Notes under the pieces: model-generated
What the model saw: only the letters and a program-made list of their open reading frames with translations
The model's database searches: none
Told to the model about the DNA's origin: nothing
Source of the DNA: Muribaculaceae bacterium
GTDB lineage: Bacteria; Bacteroidota; Bacteroidia; Bacteroidales; Muribaculaceae
Assembly (NCBI GenBank): GCA_023667285.1
Contig: JAMPAK010000001.1
Span: 1,236,846 to 1,300,845, forward strand
DNA length: 64,000 bases
Reading direction: 5' to 3'
In this document: in pieces, positions 44,681-53,604 of the stretch
How the letters are laid out: each line of letters opens with the position of its first letter
Position numbering within the stretch: position 1 is the stretch's first letter
Translations under genes and position numbers: made by a program

Positions 44681-44688
44681 TATATTTG
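44681..44688 (+). promoter_or_regulatory. -7 element upstream of the long-hairpin RNA
   Basis: TATATTTG fits TAnnTTTG. The -33 box is not evident. A small stem-loop (44690-44710, GCCGTCGTTC-AGAG-GAACGGC) would form the 5' end of the transcript. Confidence 0.5.
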
Positions 44689-44746
44689 CGCCGTCGTTCA
44701 GAGGAACGGCTAGTCAACATAAATCAATCGAAGGAGCGTTTTGCTT

Positions 44747-44876
44747 ATCTTGCTATTGAAAACCTGAGAAACTTTCACCGTACGCAAGAGATAACAAAGC
44801 GGCTCTCACGCTATAGCGTGGGCTGCTGTTTCCATATCTCGCGTACACGGTTTTCTCAGGACCATCAATAGGAGAT
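44747..44876 (+). ncRNA. Long near-perfect hairpin RNA candidate (6S-like shape) or 5' leader
   Basis: The left arm from ATCTTGCTATTGA pairs with the right arm TCAATAGGAGAT, then CCTGAGAAA pairs with TTTCTCAGG, ACCGT with ACGGT, the ACGC-GAGAT block with ATCTCGCGT, and the tip is a perfect 14-base palindrome CACGCTATAGCGTG (44807-44820). The whole forms a stem of roughly 55 pairs with a few bulges. 6S RNA has such a rod shape, but no U-run terminator follows, so it could instead be the leader of the Fn3 lipoprotein gene that starts at 44946, or a small inverted-repeat element. No protein reading of the region is convincing. Confidence 0.5.
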
Positions 44877-44945
44877 TTGGCAGGTCAGTCCACGTTTCTT
44901 TAACCTGTCAATTTAACCCGGCGGGCTGAACGGGTATCAAAACCA

Positions 44946-46274
44946 ATGGAAAAACAGATAAGATGTTTTTTGCTCACCATTCTGATGGTGACGCTATGCG
45001 CGGCTCTTGGCGGTTGCGGCGGCGACGATGACAAAGATGAGCCCAATTACCGACTCCCTGAATTTGCTGACAACAGCGATTTTCGTATCGGTAGCTTAGG
45101 AGGATCAAGGGAATTGTATATCAATAATTGCACTTCCACGACTATGGTTACCTCTGCTGAATCATGGATAAGCGCTCAATTGTCTGATTTGAATGGATTA
45201 TGCTCCATAAAAGTATCAGAAAATAAAACGACATCTTCGAGAGAGGGCGTGGTGCAATTAATTTGCGACCGCATGGTGGTTGACCGCATGGTGGTTATCC
45301 AGGAGGGAGCATCAAGTGGGCCGGGAAACGGCGGAGGCAGCGACAATGGAGATGATTCCGGCCAGTTTGGAGCTCCTACTGGCCTTACGCTGAGCAAAAA
45401 CGGCTACTCTGTCACTCTTTCATGGAACAAAGTGCCTCAGGCAACTGGATATCTGATATATCAATCTAACCCAATCGCGTTTTCTTCAGGCTATTTTGTC
45501 GCTACGGGTTCCTCGACAACTACATCCTATAAGATGGATTGTAAAATCGCCGGAAACTGGGCGTTCAAGGTTATGGCTCAGAAAGGCTCGGAGTATAGCG
45601 ACTACTCAAACACGGTGACTACAACAATCTCCGACAGCGACATTAACGGAGGTGGCGGTGGAGGAGGGACATCGTCAAAGCCCTCTACTCCCACAGGATT
45701 GAGAGCCTCTGTAAACGGGAATCAAGTGACAGTGTCATGGAACGCATCTACGGGTGCTTCTTTCTACCAACTTTATTACATCGGACCTGCCCCACACGAC
45801 TTTGAGACTTTTGACAATATATATTCCACATCAACTACCATGAATTGCAACGTGGCAGGCAAATGGACTATATGGGTAGTGGCAGTTGGCTCGGACTACA
45901 CGTTGAGCAACGCCTCGTCAAAAGTAACATTCACCGTCTCAAACTCAGGTGGTGGCGGCGGTGGAGGAAGCAGCATCACGCAGCTCGACGCACCAACCGG
46001 CCTTGAAGTCACAAGTCGTTCCTCTGACAGTTTCGTCCAGTTAAGGTGTAATGCTGTGACTTTAGGATATGACTATGCGCTGTATCGTTCTACAAGCCCC
46101 AACTCCGGTTATAGCAAGATCACCGCAAGTGTGGCCAAAGGCAATACGGATATATATTTTACTGACCAGAATCCACTGAAGGGCACATCCTATTATAAAG
46201 TGAAAGTTTCAGCCCTCCCATCGTTGGGAATAAAGGACAGTCCTTATAGCAGTTACGTCAAAGTGGTTAGATAG
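44946..46274 (+). CDS. Surface lipoprotein with BACON-like and three Fn3 domains
   Basis: The 442-residue product has a lipoprotein signal (AALGGC, Cys24) followed by GGDDDKDE, a surface export signal. A BACON-like domain (AESWISAQLSDLNGLCSIKV) is followed by three fibronectin type III-like domains, each beginning with a P-x-GL motif (APTGLTLSKNG, TPTGLRASVNG, APTGLEVTSRS) and joined by Gly-rich linkers (up to seven Gly in a row). Such proteins bind carbohydrates or host surfaces. A 15-base tandem duplication puts DRMVVDRMVV in the last strand of the BACON-like domain. The gene stands alone between a hairpin element and a terminator. Confidence 0.82.
   Translation: MEKQIRCFLLTILMVTLCAALGGCGGDDDKDEPNYRLPEFADNSDFRIGSLGGSRELYINNCTSTTMVTSAESWISAQLSDLNGLCSIKVSENKTTSSREGVVQLICDRMVVDRMVVIQEGASSGPGNGGGSDNGDDSGQFGAPTGLTLSKNGYSVTLSWNKVPQATGYLIYQSNPIAFSSGYFVATGSSTTTSYKMDCKIAGNWAFKVMAQKGSEYSDYSNTVTTTISDSDINGGGGGGGTSSKPSTPTGLRASVNGNQVTVSWNASTGASFYQLYYIGPAPHDFETFDNIYSTSTTMNCNVAGKWTIWVVAVGSDYTLSNASSKVTFTVSNSGGGGGGGSSITQLDAPTGLEVTSRSSDSFVQLRCNAVTLGYDYALYRSTSPNSGYSKITASVAKGNTDIYFTDQNPLKGTSYYKVKVSALPSLGIKDSPYSSYVKVVR
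45267..45296 (+). repeat. Tandem 15-base duplication inside the lipoprotein gene
   Basis: GACCGCATGGTGGTT occurs twice in direct succession (45267-45281 and 45282-45296). The duplication is in frame and repeats DRMVV. Confidence 0.95.
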
Positions 46275-46300
46275 GACTTTTCCTTAAATCAATAAATTCA

Positions 46301-46337
46301 GGAGGGTGCATCAAGAATCAAATCTGATGCACCCTCC
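46301..46337. terminator. Bidirectional terminator between Fn3 lipoprotein and nqrF
   Basis: GGAGGGTGCATCA (46301-46313) pairs perfectly with TGATGCACCCTCC (46325-46337) across 11 bases. It serves the plus-strand lipoprotein gene and, 38 bases after its end, the nqr operon. Confidence 0.85.
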
Positions 46338-46375
46338 ATTTCATTTTAGATCTTAGACACCAATGGGTTGGCTTG

Positions 46376-47641
46376 TCAGCCTCCGAAGTTGTCGTAGTGG
46401 ACAGAGGTTGGGTCGACGCCAAGGTCGTCGAGCATACGGTTGACAGCGGCGCTCATCGGGCCGGGGCCACACATATAATACTCGATATCCTCAGGAGCGG
46501 GGTGATTCTTGAGATATGTCTCATAGATCACCTGGTGAACGAAGCCTGCGGTGTAGGCCACGCCGGCAGCGTCTGCAGCGGGGTCGGGGCGGTCGAGCGC
46601 CAAATGGAACTTGAAGTTGGGGAACTCCTTCTCCAACTCGAGGAAATCCTGAAGATAGAACACCTCGTTGAGGGCACGGGCACCATAGAAGTAGTTCATC
46701 ACACGGTCCGTGGTGTGGAGCGTCTTTGTCATCCACATAATCTGCGCGCGCAGGGGCGCCATGCCGGCGCCACCACCTATCCACATCATCTCTGCCTTTG
46801 AGTCGACTATGGGGTGGAAATCGCCATACGGGCCTGACATCACCACTTTGTCGCCTGGCTTGAGGGTGAAGATATAGCTTGAGGCAATGCCGGGCATCAC
46901 ATCCATGAAGCCGACCTGGGGTTTTGGCTTGAACGGGGGTGTGGCTATACGCACAGTGAGCATGATGCGGTCGCCCTCCTCAGGGTAGTTTGCCATGGAG
47001 TAAGCGCGGACTGTGGTCTCAGTGTTGCGGCACTTCAGGCCGAAGAGTCCGAACTTCTCCCAGGCCGGGAGATACTCATCGCCAATCAGTGACTTGTCGA
47101 TGTCCTTGTCATAGTCCATCTCGTAGGTGGGGATCTTTATCTGGGCATATGAGCCGGGGATGAAATCCATATGAGCGCCCTCAGGGAGAGCCACGATGAA
47201 CTCCTTGATGAATGTGGCCACGTTGCGGTTGGAGATTACCTCACACTCCCATTCCTTGACATCGAGAGCGGAGGCAGGGATGCCCACAGAGCAATCCTCC
47301 TTAACCTTCACTTGGCAGCCCAGACGCCAGTGTGCCTGCTGCTCCTTACGGGTGAAGTGGACCTTCTCAGTGGGGAGTATGTCGCCGCCACCCTCAAACA
47401 CCTGACATTTGCACTGTCCGCAGCTTCCCTTGCCGCCACAGGCCGACGAGAGAAATATGTTGTGGTCAGCAAACGTCGAGAGGAGCGACTTGCCTGAATC
47501 GGCCTCAATCTTTGTGTCACCGTTGATGGTGATGGTGACCTTGCCTGAGTGGACAAGATATTTTTTGGCTATGAGCAGGATCACCACCAGAGCGAGGGTG
47601 ATGATGAGAAAGATGCACACGCCTGTCAGAATCGTCAGCAT
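46376..47641 (-). CDS. nqrF: Na+-translocating NADH:quinone reductase subunit F
   Basis: The 421-residue product is the electron-entry subunit: one N-terminal membrane span, a 2Fe-2S ferredoxin domain (ACGGKGSCGQCKC), then an FAD domain (RAYSMANYP) and NADH-binding domain (MWIGGGAGMAPLRAQIMWM, YYMCGPGPM). It oxidises NADH and passes electrons through the complex, which pumps sodium out of the cell. Last gene of the operon; 3 bases after nqrE. Confidence 0.97.
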   Translation of the reverse strand: MLTILTGVCIFLIITLALVVILLIAKKYLVHSGKVTITINGDTKIEADSGKSLLSTFADHNIFLSSACGGKGSCGQCKCQVFEGGGDILPTEKVHFTRKEQQAHWRLGCQVKVKEDCSVGIPASALDVKEWECEVISNRNVATFIKEFIVALPEGAHMDFIPGSYAQIKIPTYEMDYDKDIDKSLIGDEYLPAWEKFGLFGLKCRNTETTVRAYSMANYPEEGDRIMLTVRIATPPFKPKPQVGFMDVMPGIASSYIFTLKPGDKVVMSGPYGDFHPIVDSKAEMMWIGGGAGMAPLRAQIMWMTKTLHTTDRVMNYFYGARALNEVFYLQDFLELEKEFPNFKFHLALDRPDPAADAAGVAYTAGFVHQVIYETYLKNHPAPEDIEYYMCGPGPMSAAVNRMLDDLGVDPTSVHYDNFGG

Positions 47642-47644
47642 ATC

Positions 47645-48262
47645 TTATATTTTAATTCCAAGGAAACTCATGAAGGCTATGCCCATAAGAGCGGTGAGGA
47701 TGAAGGTGATGCCTACGCCGCGCAGGGGCTTGGGGATATTTGAGTAGACGGCCAGACGCTCACGGATGGCGGCAATGGCTGTGATGGCCAAAAGCCATCC
47801 AAGGCCCCAGCCTCCGCCTGCACAGACCGCCGTCCACACTGAGGGGAAGTCTCTCTGCTGCATGAACAGCGAGCCACCCAGTATGGCACAGTTGACGGCT
47901 ATGAGCGGCAGGAATATTCCCAACGATGAATAGAGCGCCGGAGAGTATTTCTCAACCGTCATCTCCACCAACTGGGTCATCGAGGCGATGACAGCGATAA
48001 ACATGATGAGCGAGAGGAAACTAAGGTCTACGGCAGCATATTCAGGTCCGAGCCAAACGAGGGCTCCCGGACGCAGCACATAGGTCTGCAGCAGATAATT
48101 GACCGGGAGGGTCACAACAAGCATGAACGTGACCGCTATGCCCAGGCCGAAGGCAGTCTTGACATTCTTCGACACGGCTATGAAGGAACACATGCCGAGG
48201 AAGTACGCGAAAATCATGTTGTCGACAAAAATCGACCGTATGAAGATGTTGAAATTTTCCAT
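47645..48262 (-). CDS. nqrE: Na+-translocating NADH:quinone reductase subunit E
   Basis: The 205-residue product is an integral membrane protein with about six spans. Conserved segments include IFVDNMIFAYFLGMCSFIAV and VNCAILGGSLFM; cysteines in these spans, together with NqrD, hold the intramembrane iron cofactor. It lies 27 bases after nqrD. Confidence 0.96.
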   Translation of the reverse strand: MENFNIFIRSIFVDNMIFAYFLGMCSFIAVSKNVKTAFGLGIAVTFMLVVTLPVNYLLQTYVLRPGALVWLGPEYAAVDLSFLSLIMFIAVIASMTQLVEMTVEKYSPALYSSLGIFLPLIAVNCAILGGSLFMQQRDFPSVWTAVCAGGGWGLGWLLAITAIAAIRERLAVYSNIPKPLRGVGITFILTALMGIAFMSFLGIKI

Positions 48263-48289
48263 TTTGCTTACAGTGGATTTTTGTTGTTA

Positions 48290-48919
48290 TCAGTTCTCCT
48301 CCTGGAGGTCCTTGTTGATTGAGCGCTGCACCCAGATGATGCATCCCACCACCACGAGGGCCATGGGCGGAAGAATCATGAGGCCGTTGTTGACATATCC
48401 GGCTTCATAGAAACTCTGTGGCACAACCTGATAGCCCAGAAGAGTCCCTGAGCCCAGAAGCTCGCGGAAAAAACCTACGATGACAAGGATCAGGGCATAG
48501 CCGAGACCATTGCCGACACCGTCGAGAAATGATGGCCACGGCTTGTTGGCCATGGCGAACGCCTCGAGGCGCCCCATGAGGATACAGTTGGTGATGATGA
48601 GACCGATGAAAACCGAGAGTTGCTTGGAGGCGTCGTAGGCATAAGCTTTCAGAACCTGGTCTACTATCACAACCAGACCGGCCACCACGACGAGCTGGAC
48701 GATGATGCGGATATTGGTGGGGATTGTGTTGCGGAGCAGTGAGATTATCACATTGGCGAAGGCCAGCACGGCGATGACCGAGATGCCCATCACGATGGCC
48801 GGCTCAAGCTTGGCTGTGACTGCAAGCACCGAGCAGATGCCCAGCACCTGGACAACCACGGGATTGTCCTTGGATAGGGGGTTGAGAAACACCCTGCTAT
48901 TTGTTATTTTGTCTGCCAT
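48290..48919 (-). CDS. nqrD: Na+-translocating NADH:quinone reductase subunit D
   Basis: The 209-residue product has about six membrane spans and the conserved LGICSVLAVTAKLEPA and IITNCILMGRLEAFA segments, whose cysteines pair with those of NqrE. Normal length. It lies 12 bases after nqrC. Confidence 0.96.
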   Translation of the reverse strand: MADKITNSRVFLNPLSKDNPVVVQVLGICSVLAVTAKLEPAIVMGISVIAVLAFANVIISLLRNTIPTNIRIIVQLVVVAGLVVIVDQVLKAYAYDASKQLSVFIGLIITNCILMGRLEAFAMANKPWPSFLDGVGNGLGYALILVIVGFFRELLGSGTLLGYQVVPQSFYEAGYVNNGLMILPPMALVVVGCIIWVQRSINKDLQEEN

Positions 48920-48931
48920 GATTGTGAGTAT

Positions 48932-49636
48932 TTATTCGCTCAGAGACTGAAGAAATTTGCGATAGGGCGTCAGACAGTTGTCGAGCATGGCTCCGACACC
49001 CTTCGATGTGATGGTACCGCCTGAGATGCCGTCGACATAGTCCTCTCCGTCGAGGGGCTTCTGTCCGGCCTTTACCACGGCTATGGGGCGGAAACGGCCA
49101 TCCTTGAACACTTGTTTACCCTTGAACTGGTCAGAAAACGCCGGTTTCTCTATCTCGGCGCCCAGACCCGGGGTCTCCCCCTGGTGGGCAAAGTATGCAC
49201 CATAGATGGTGGAGCCGTTATCGTCAAACGCGACATATCCCCATATAGGGCCCCAGAGACCGGCACCATAGACAGGGAGGATATACTTGACTGAGCCGTC
49301 GGGGAGAGTGCACTCATAGACTGGGAGCTCTCTACGGTCAGCGGTGAGTTTGCTCTGTGAGGCCACATCGACACTGAATGCCTTGACACCCTCTATGCGC
49401 TGCCCCTCGGCGTCTACGACATACTGTGAGGTGACATAGCGGTTGAAGTCTGCCACTGCCTCGCCTTTAGCCGGGGTCAGGAGCGCAGCGGCCAGTATTT
49501 GGCTCATCTTGTCGGCGTCGATGTTCTCCTGCTGCTTGTCTTTGAGAGCAAGAGAGGTCGATGCGAGCGCCGTCCCCACCAGAGTGACGAGGATGATGAT
49601 GTAGATGATTGTATATGTATTGCTTTGCTTATTCAT
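48932..49636 (-). CDS. nqrC: Na+-translocating NADH:quinone reductase subunit C
   Basis: The 234-residue product has one N-terminal span and an FMN-binding domain; the flavin is attached covalently to the Thr in SGGTITSKGVGAML near the C-terminus. It carries electrons between NqrD/E and NqrB. Separated by 24 bases from nqrB. Confidence 0.96.
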   Translation of the reverse strand: MNKQSNTYTIIYIIILVTLVGTALASTSLALKDKQQENIDADKMSQILAAALLTPAKGEAVADFNRYVTSQYVVDAEGQRIEGVKAFSVDVASQSKLTADRRELPVYECTLPDGSVKYILPVYGAGLWGPIWGYVAFDDNGSTIYGAYFAHQGETPGLGAEIEKPAFSDQFKGKQVFKDGRFRPIAVVKAGQKPLDGEDYVDGISGGTITSKGVGAMLDNCLTPYRKFLQSLSE

Positions 49637-49660
49637 GACTGCGGGTCTTGTTGTGGAGGA

Positions 49661-50878
49661 TTAGGCGCTGCGGCGCGATGCCTGGAGCCTGCGCGTGCGG
49701 CGTGAGATGTTGGACTGGACAACGCAGTAGTCTATCAGCGGGGCAAGCGCATTGCCTAGAAGGACAGCGAGCATCGCACCCTCAGGATAGCCGTTGTTAT
49801 ATGTGCGGATAAGGACTGCGACAACACCCACAAGGAAACCGTAGACATACTTGCCCACGCCTGTTCTGGCAGCAGTGACGGGGTCAGTGGCCATGAAGAC
49901 TGCGGCGAAGGCAAACCCTCCGAAGAGCAGTTGGTCGACGGCCGGGAGGAATGAGGCCGGATATGTGGGAGTCTGGAAGAGGTTGGCAATCCATCCTGTG
50001 AGGAGACCACCCAGCACAACGCTGACCATAACCCTCCAAGATGCCATGCCAGTGGCCAGAAGAATAATGGCACCGATAAGCACGCAGAGGGTCGAGGTCT
50101 CGCCAAACGAGCCGGGGATGAGTCCGAGGAAAGCATCCCAGGCTGAGATGGGCGCATCGTTGAGGCCGAGGAGCGTAAGTTTGTCGCCGGTAAATGATGC
50201 AATCTGTCCCAGAGGTGTCGCCCCGGTGAAGGAGTCGGGCAGGTCGTGGCCGAGTCCGAGAATCTTATGGGAGGCCACAAAGACCCTGTCGCCGCTCATT
50301 TGAGCCGGATAGGCAAAGAAGAGGAAGGCACGTGTGACGAGAGCCACGTTAAAGACATTGTAGCCTGTGCCGCCAAACACCTCCTTGGCAAATATCACAG
50401 CGAAGGCTGTGGCCACCGCAAGCATCCAGAGCGGAGTCTCGACAGGGCAGATGAGGGGAATGAGGATACCTGTAACCAGGAATCCCTCCTGAATCTCCTC
50501 GTGGCGCCACTGGGCGAAGGCAAACTCAATGCCAAGGCCTACGACATAGGTCACGACAATCCTGGGCAGGACAGCCAGAAATCCATAGGCCATCAACTGC
50601 CAGAAGGGAAACTCCGTGGCTCCGGCCGCAAGCCAGTTCTGATAACCTGTGTTATACATGCCGAAGAGCAGGCACGGCATCAAGGCCAGCACCACGATGA
50701 TCATGATGCGTTTCGCATCGAGACTGTCGTGGACATTGACGCTCCCTTTCCCCGAAGTCGTATTGGGGGTGAAGAGGAAGGTCTCAAACCCATCGTAGAC
50801 ACTGTGGAGACTCTGCAGTTTTCCACCCGGCTCAAACGTGGGCTTTATCTTGTTGAGATAGTTTCTTAGGGCTTTCAT
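49661..50878 (-). CDS. nqrB: Na+-translocating NADH:quinone reductase subunit B
   Basis: The start is taken as the ATG at 50878 (405 residues, MKALRNYLNKIKPTFEPGG), since the TTG six bases upstream would be less usual. NqrB is the main sodium-channel subunit with about ten membrane spans, a covalent FMN on the Thr of SFTGATPLGQ, and riboflavin. It also forms the quinone site. It follows nqrA by 17 bases. Confidence 0.96.
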   Translation of the reverse strand: MKALRNYLNKIKPTFEPGGKLQSLHSVYDGFETFLFTPNTTSGKGSVNVHDSLDAKRIMIIVVLALMPCLLFGMYNTGYQNWLAAGATEFPFWQLMAYGFLAVLPRIVVTYVVGLGIEFAFAQWRHEEIQEGFLVTGILIPLICPVETPLWMLAVATAFAVIFAKEVFGGTGYNVFNVALVTRAFLFFAYPAQMSGDRVFVASHKILGLGHDLPDSFTGATPLGQIASFTGDKLTLLGLNDAPISAWDAFLGLIPGSFGETSTLCVLIGAIILLATGMASWRVMVSVVLGGLLTGWIANLFQTPTYPASFLPAVDQLLFGGFAFAAVFMATDPVTAARTGVGKYVYGFLVGVVAVLIRTYNNGYPEGAMLAVLLGNALAPLIDYCVVQSNISRRTRRLQASRRSA

Positions 50879-50895
50879 TGTCAATGTATGAATGA

Positions 50896-52236
50896 TTACA
50901 CTTCGCTTCTGAGCCAGTCGAGACCCTCGCGGACTGTCCTCTGAAGTTCAAGTTTGGAGGGGTCGGCATACTCGGCCAAGGCAAAGTCCTCAGGTGCAAC
51001 CTCATAGACCCCAAGGGCCTCCATGCGGTCGATGTCGTGGGCCTGGATGGCCTTGATGAGTTGCTCAGGGAGAATGTCCATGGGGAAGAAGCGGTCGTAG
51101 ACCTCTGACATGATCATGGCTCTGCGGCCGCCGTTGAGACGCGCATCAGGGTTAAATCCACGTCCGAAGAAGCGGCCCAGGAAGGAGCGGCTCACACTCA
51201 TCTTGGATGGGCTGAGCGAGGCCCATCCCATGAACTCATCGCGGTCGTCGCCCTCAGGGATCACAGTGACCTGACGCCAAGGATATCGGAGATAGCCGTC
51301 GCGGCCCTCGGAGGTGCCTGTGAGGACATTTCCTGAGATAAAGCGATGATGCACTCCGTCGTCGACGACATTGTCCTTTACCAGGTCCTCAATTGGAGCG
51401 CCGACAATGGTCCGAACCACCTGAGGCTTCTCAACCTCCGCTCCGGTGACAGCCACCAGAGCCGAAACATCGAGCGATCCGGTGAGGACCAGACGGCCTA
51501 TGCGAGCCAGTGTGACGACGTCGAGGGTCCATATCACCTCACCTTTATTTACAGGAGCGATGTTGGCAGCCTGCACACCGGCATTGCCGGCAGGGTGAAG
51601 CATGGGAAACTCTACCATCTCGGCGCCCTTGATGTCGGGGAGAATGGAGCCTTTGGCCACACCTATATATATAGAGCCTTTTGTGAAGAGCGAGAGCGCT
51701 GATACACCTGCCTCAATATCGGCCACACGATTCTCTACTATATTATCGAGATTGAGCGCAAGGGGCGCTGTGTCCATCGCTGTCACGAATATATCCCTTG
51801 GGGGTACAGCAGAATCAGGAACGATGTCGTATGGACGTTGACGCAGCAGCGCGAACAGACCAGAGGACTTGAGGGCTGTCATCACCGAGGAGGTATCGCC
51901 GGCCTTGACGGCGAAAGCCAATGGGTCAATGGCCTCATCGCCACGCTTTACGACCACACGCTCGATGCGCCGGCGCGGCCCACGGATAATACTTTCGACT
52001 ACGCCTCCCAGCGGGGAGACTATCTTGAGCTCAGGGTCGGACTTATGGTGCATAAGCGGAGATCCGGCAGCCACAGTGTCACCCTCGGCCACATCTAGCC
52101 TTGGGAGGAAACCTGGGAAATCAGCCGGGGTCACCGCCACACGGCCCGGCACGACATCGGCTTCCGGCCGAGTGTCTGTCAGACCACCCCGAAGGTCGAG
52201 ATTCAAACCTTTGGAAAGGTTAACGGTCCTTCTCAT
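50896..52236 (-). CDS. nqrA: Na+-translocating NADH:quinone reductase subunit A
   Basis: The 446-residue soluble subunit starts the operon. It has the typical RTVNLSKGLNLDLRG start, a barrel-sandwich segment (FLPRLDVAEGDTVAAGSPLM; SPLGGVVESIIRGPRRR) and a SLBB-like region. It is peripheral on the cytosolic face and takes part in quinone binding. A TAATTTTG element lies upstream at 52333-52340. Confidence 0.96.
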   Translation of the reverse strand: MRRTVNLSKGLNLDLRGGLTDTRPEADVVPGRVAVTPADFPGFLPRLDVAEGDTVAAGSPLMHHKSDPELKIVSPLGGVVESIIRGPRRRIERVVVKRGDEAIDPLAFAVKAGDTSSVMTALKSSGLFALLRQRPYDIVPDSAVPPRDIFVTAMDTAPLALNLDNIVENRVADIEAGVSALSLFTKGSIYIGVAKGSILPDIKGAEMVEFPMLHPAGNAGVQAANIAPVNKGEVIWTLDVVTLARIGRLVLTGSLDVSALVAVTGAEVEKPQVVRTIVGAPIEDLVKDNVVDDGVHHRFISGNVLTGTSEGRDGYLRYPWRQVTVIPEGDDRDEFMGWASLSPSKMSVSRSFLGRFFGRGFNPDARLNGGRRAMIMSEVYDRFFPMDILPEQLIKAIQAHDIDRMEALGVYEVAPEDFALAEYADPSKLELQRTVREGLDWLRSEV

Positions 52237-52332
52237 TAGACGGATATTTAATATATTTTTTGATTGTTCTTTTTTACCTTAGATACATGGGGAAGGGGCG
52301 CCGTGTGGCTGCGCACTACCCTATCAATCTCG

Positions 52333-52340
52333 CAAAATTA
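52333..52340 (-). promoter_or_regulatory. -7 promoter element for the nqr operon
   Basis: Minus-strand TAATTTTG (52340-52333), about 97 bases before the nqrA ATG. The -33 box is weak. Confidence 0.5.
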
Positions 52341-52467
52341 ATGATTTTTCTTTGATTTCGTTAATACTATTTAATAAAAAATGCATGAAGCCGTCGCAAA
52401 AAAGCACAAATGGGGTGGGCAAGTGGAAAAAAATGATTGTGAAACATAAAAAAAATAGGGCTAAACG

Positions 52468-52499
52468 TTTGCACACACGGAAATTTCATTTTAATTTTG
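52468..52499 (+). promoter_or_regulatory. Promoter of the exbB-exbD-exbD-tonB operon
   Basis: TTTG (52468-52471), 20 bases, TAATTTTG (52492-52499). It gives a leader of about 215 bases before exbB. The leader is AT-rich apart from a C-rich patch at 52587-52616; a 13-codon frame (52649-52690, MKTYRIIKQSKFK) lies in it but has no further support. Confidence 0.75.
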
Positions 52500-52719
52500 C
52501 AATATCGTTTAAAATTGCTCCACAAGGAACACTTTAAAATCGGTACCATGTAACTACGATATCATCAATCATTCATTGTAAGGCACCCCTGCTTACCCCT
52601 GCCCCGCACCCCCAGCGGCAAGGGTTGATTGACGTCTTGAATAATTACATGAAAACATATAGAATCATCAAACAATCTAAATTCAAATAAACTAAAAACA
52701 TCAACATTAACCTCTAATT

Positions 52720-53547
52720 ATGGAACAAAAGCCTACCGCCGCTCCCGCACGAGCAGCACAGTCGCAAAAACCCCAAGGCAGCAATGTTGCCGGAATCAAG
52801 AACGCCTTCCTGGTGATCCTCGCCTGCCTCGTAGTGGCAGTCTGCCTGTTCATCTTCTGGTTCGGCCACGAGTCACACTTTGAGGAGGGCCACCCCATTG
52901 ACCTCTGGGGCACCATCTACAAAGGCGGATTCATCGTGCCTATCCTCCAGACCCTCTTCCTCACTGTGATCGTTCTCTCAGTGGAGCGCTGGATTGCCCT
53001 CTCATCAGCCAAGGGCAAAGGCTCAATCGAGAAGTTTGTTGCCGGTGTCAAGAAGAACCTCGCTGCCAACAACATCGCAGAGGCCAAGAAACTTTGCGCT
53101 ACCCAGAAGGGTGTAGTCGCTGACGTTGTCAACTCAGCCCTCAACGCATATGAGGAGATGGACAAGAACACAGTCCTCAGCAAGGAGCAGAAGATCGCCA
53201 ACCTCCAGAAGGCTGTCGAGGAGGCTACCGCACTCCAGATGCCCGCTCTCCAGCAGAACCTCCCCATCGTCGCTACCCTCACAACTCTCGGTACTCTTGT
53301 CGGTCTTCTCGGAACTGTGATCGGTATGATCAAGTCATTCCAGGCCCTCGCTGCTTCTGGTGCTCCTGACTCAACCGAACTTTCAACCGGTATCTCTGAG
53401 GCCCTTATCAACACCGCCTTCGGTATCGCCACCGGTGCATTCGCTGTAATCTCTTACAACTTCTACACCAACAAGATCGACAACCTCACCTACGCTATCG
53501 ACGAAGTCGGCTACAGCATCGTACAGACATTCGCAGCCACCCACTAA
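52720..53547 (+). CDS. exbB: ExbB/TolQ/MotA-family proton channel subunit
   Basis: The 275-residue product has an N-terminal extension, a first span at about residues 27-47, then PILQTLFLTVIVLSVERWIA, a large cytosolic part, and the conserved final spans (NLPIVATLTTLGTLVGLLGT, ALINTAFGIATGAFAVISYN). With ExbD it uses proton flow to drive TonB-dependent import across the outer membrane. It opens the operon. Confidence 0.95.
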   Translation: MEQKPTAAPARAAQSQKPQGSNVAGIKNAFLVILACLVVAVCLFIFWFGHESHFEEGHPIDLWGTIYKGGFIVPILQTLFLTVIVLSVERWIALSSAKGKGSIEKFVAGVKKNLAANNIAEAKKLCATQKGVVADVVNSALNAYEEMDKNTVLSKEQKIANLQKAVEEATALQMPALQQNLPIVATLTTLGTLVGLLGTVIGMIKSFQALAASGAPDSTELSTGISEALINTAFGIATGAFAVISYNFYTNKIDNLTYAIDEVGYSIVQTFAATH

Positions 53548-53604
53548 TCTCCTATTACCTATCAATCACTGACAGAAAGTCATCTCAATAACCGATAACG
53601 TAAT

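Noticed and set aside
44690..44940. RNase P, tmRNA or SRP RNA
   Set aside because: The region lacks the conserved core sequences of these RNAs; it is a simple long hairpin.
52649..52690. 13-codon leader peptide upstream of exbB
   Set aside because: Such short frames are expected by chance in AT-rich leaders, and no terminator or regulatory codon run accompanies it.
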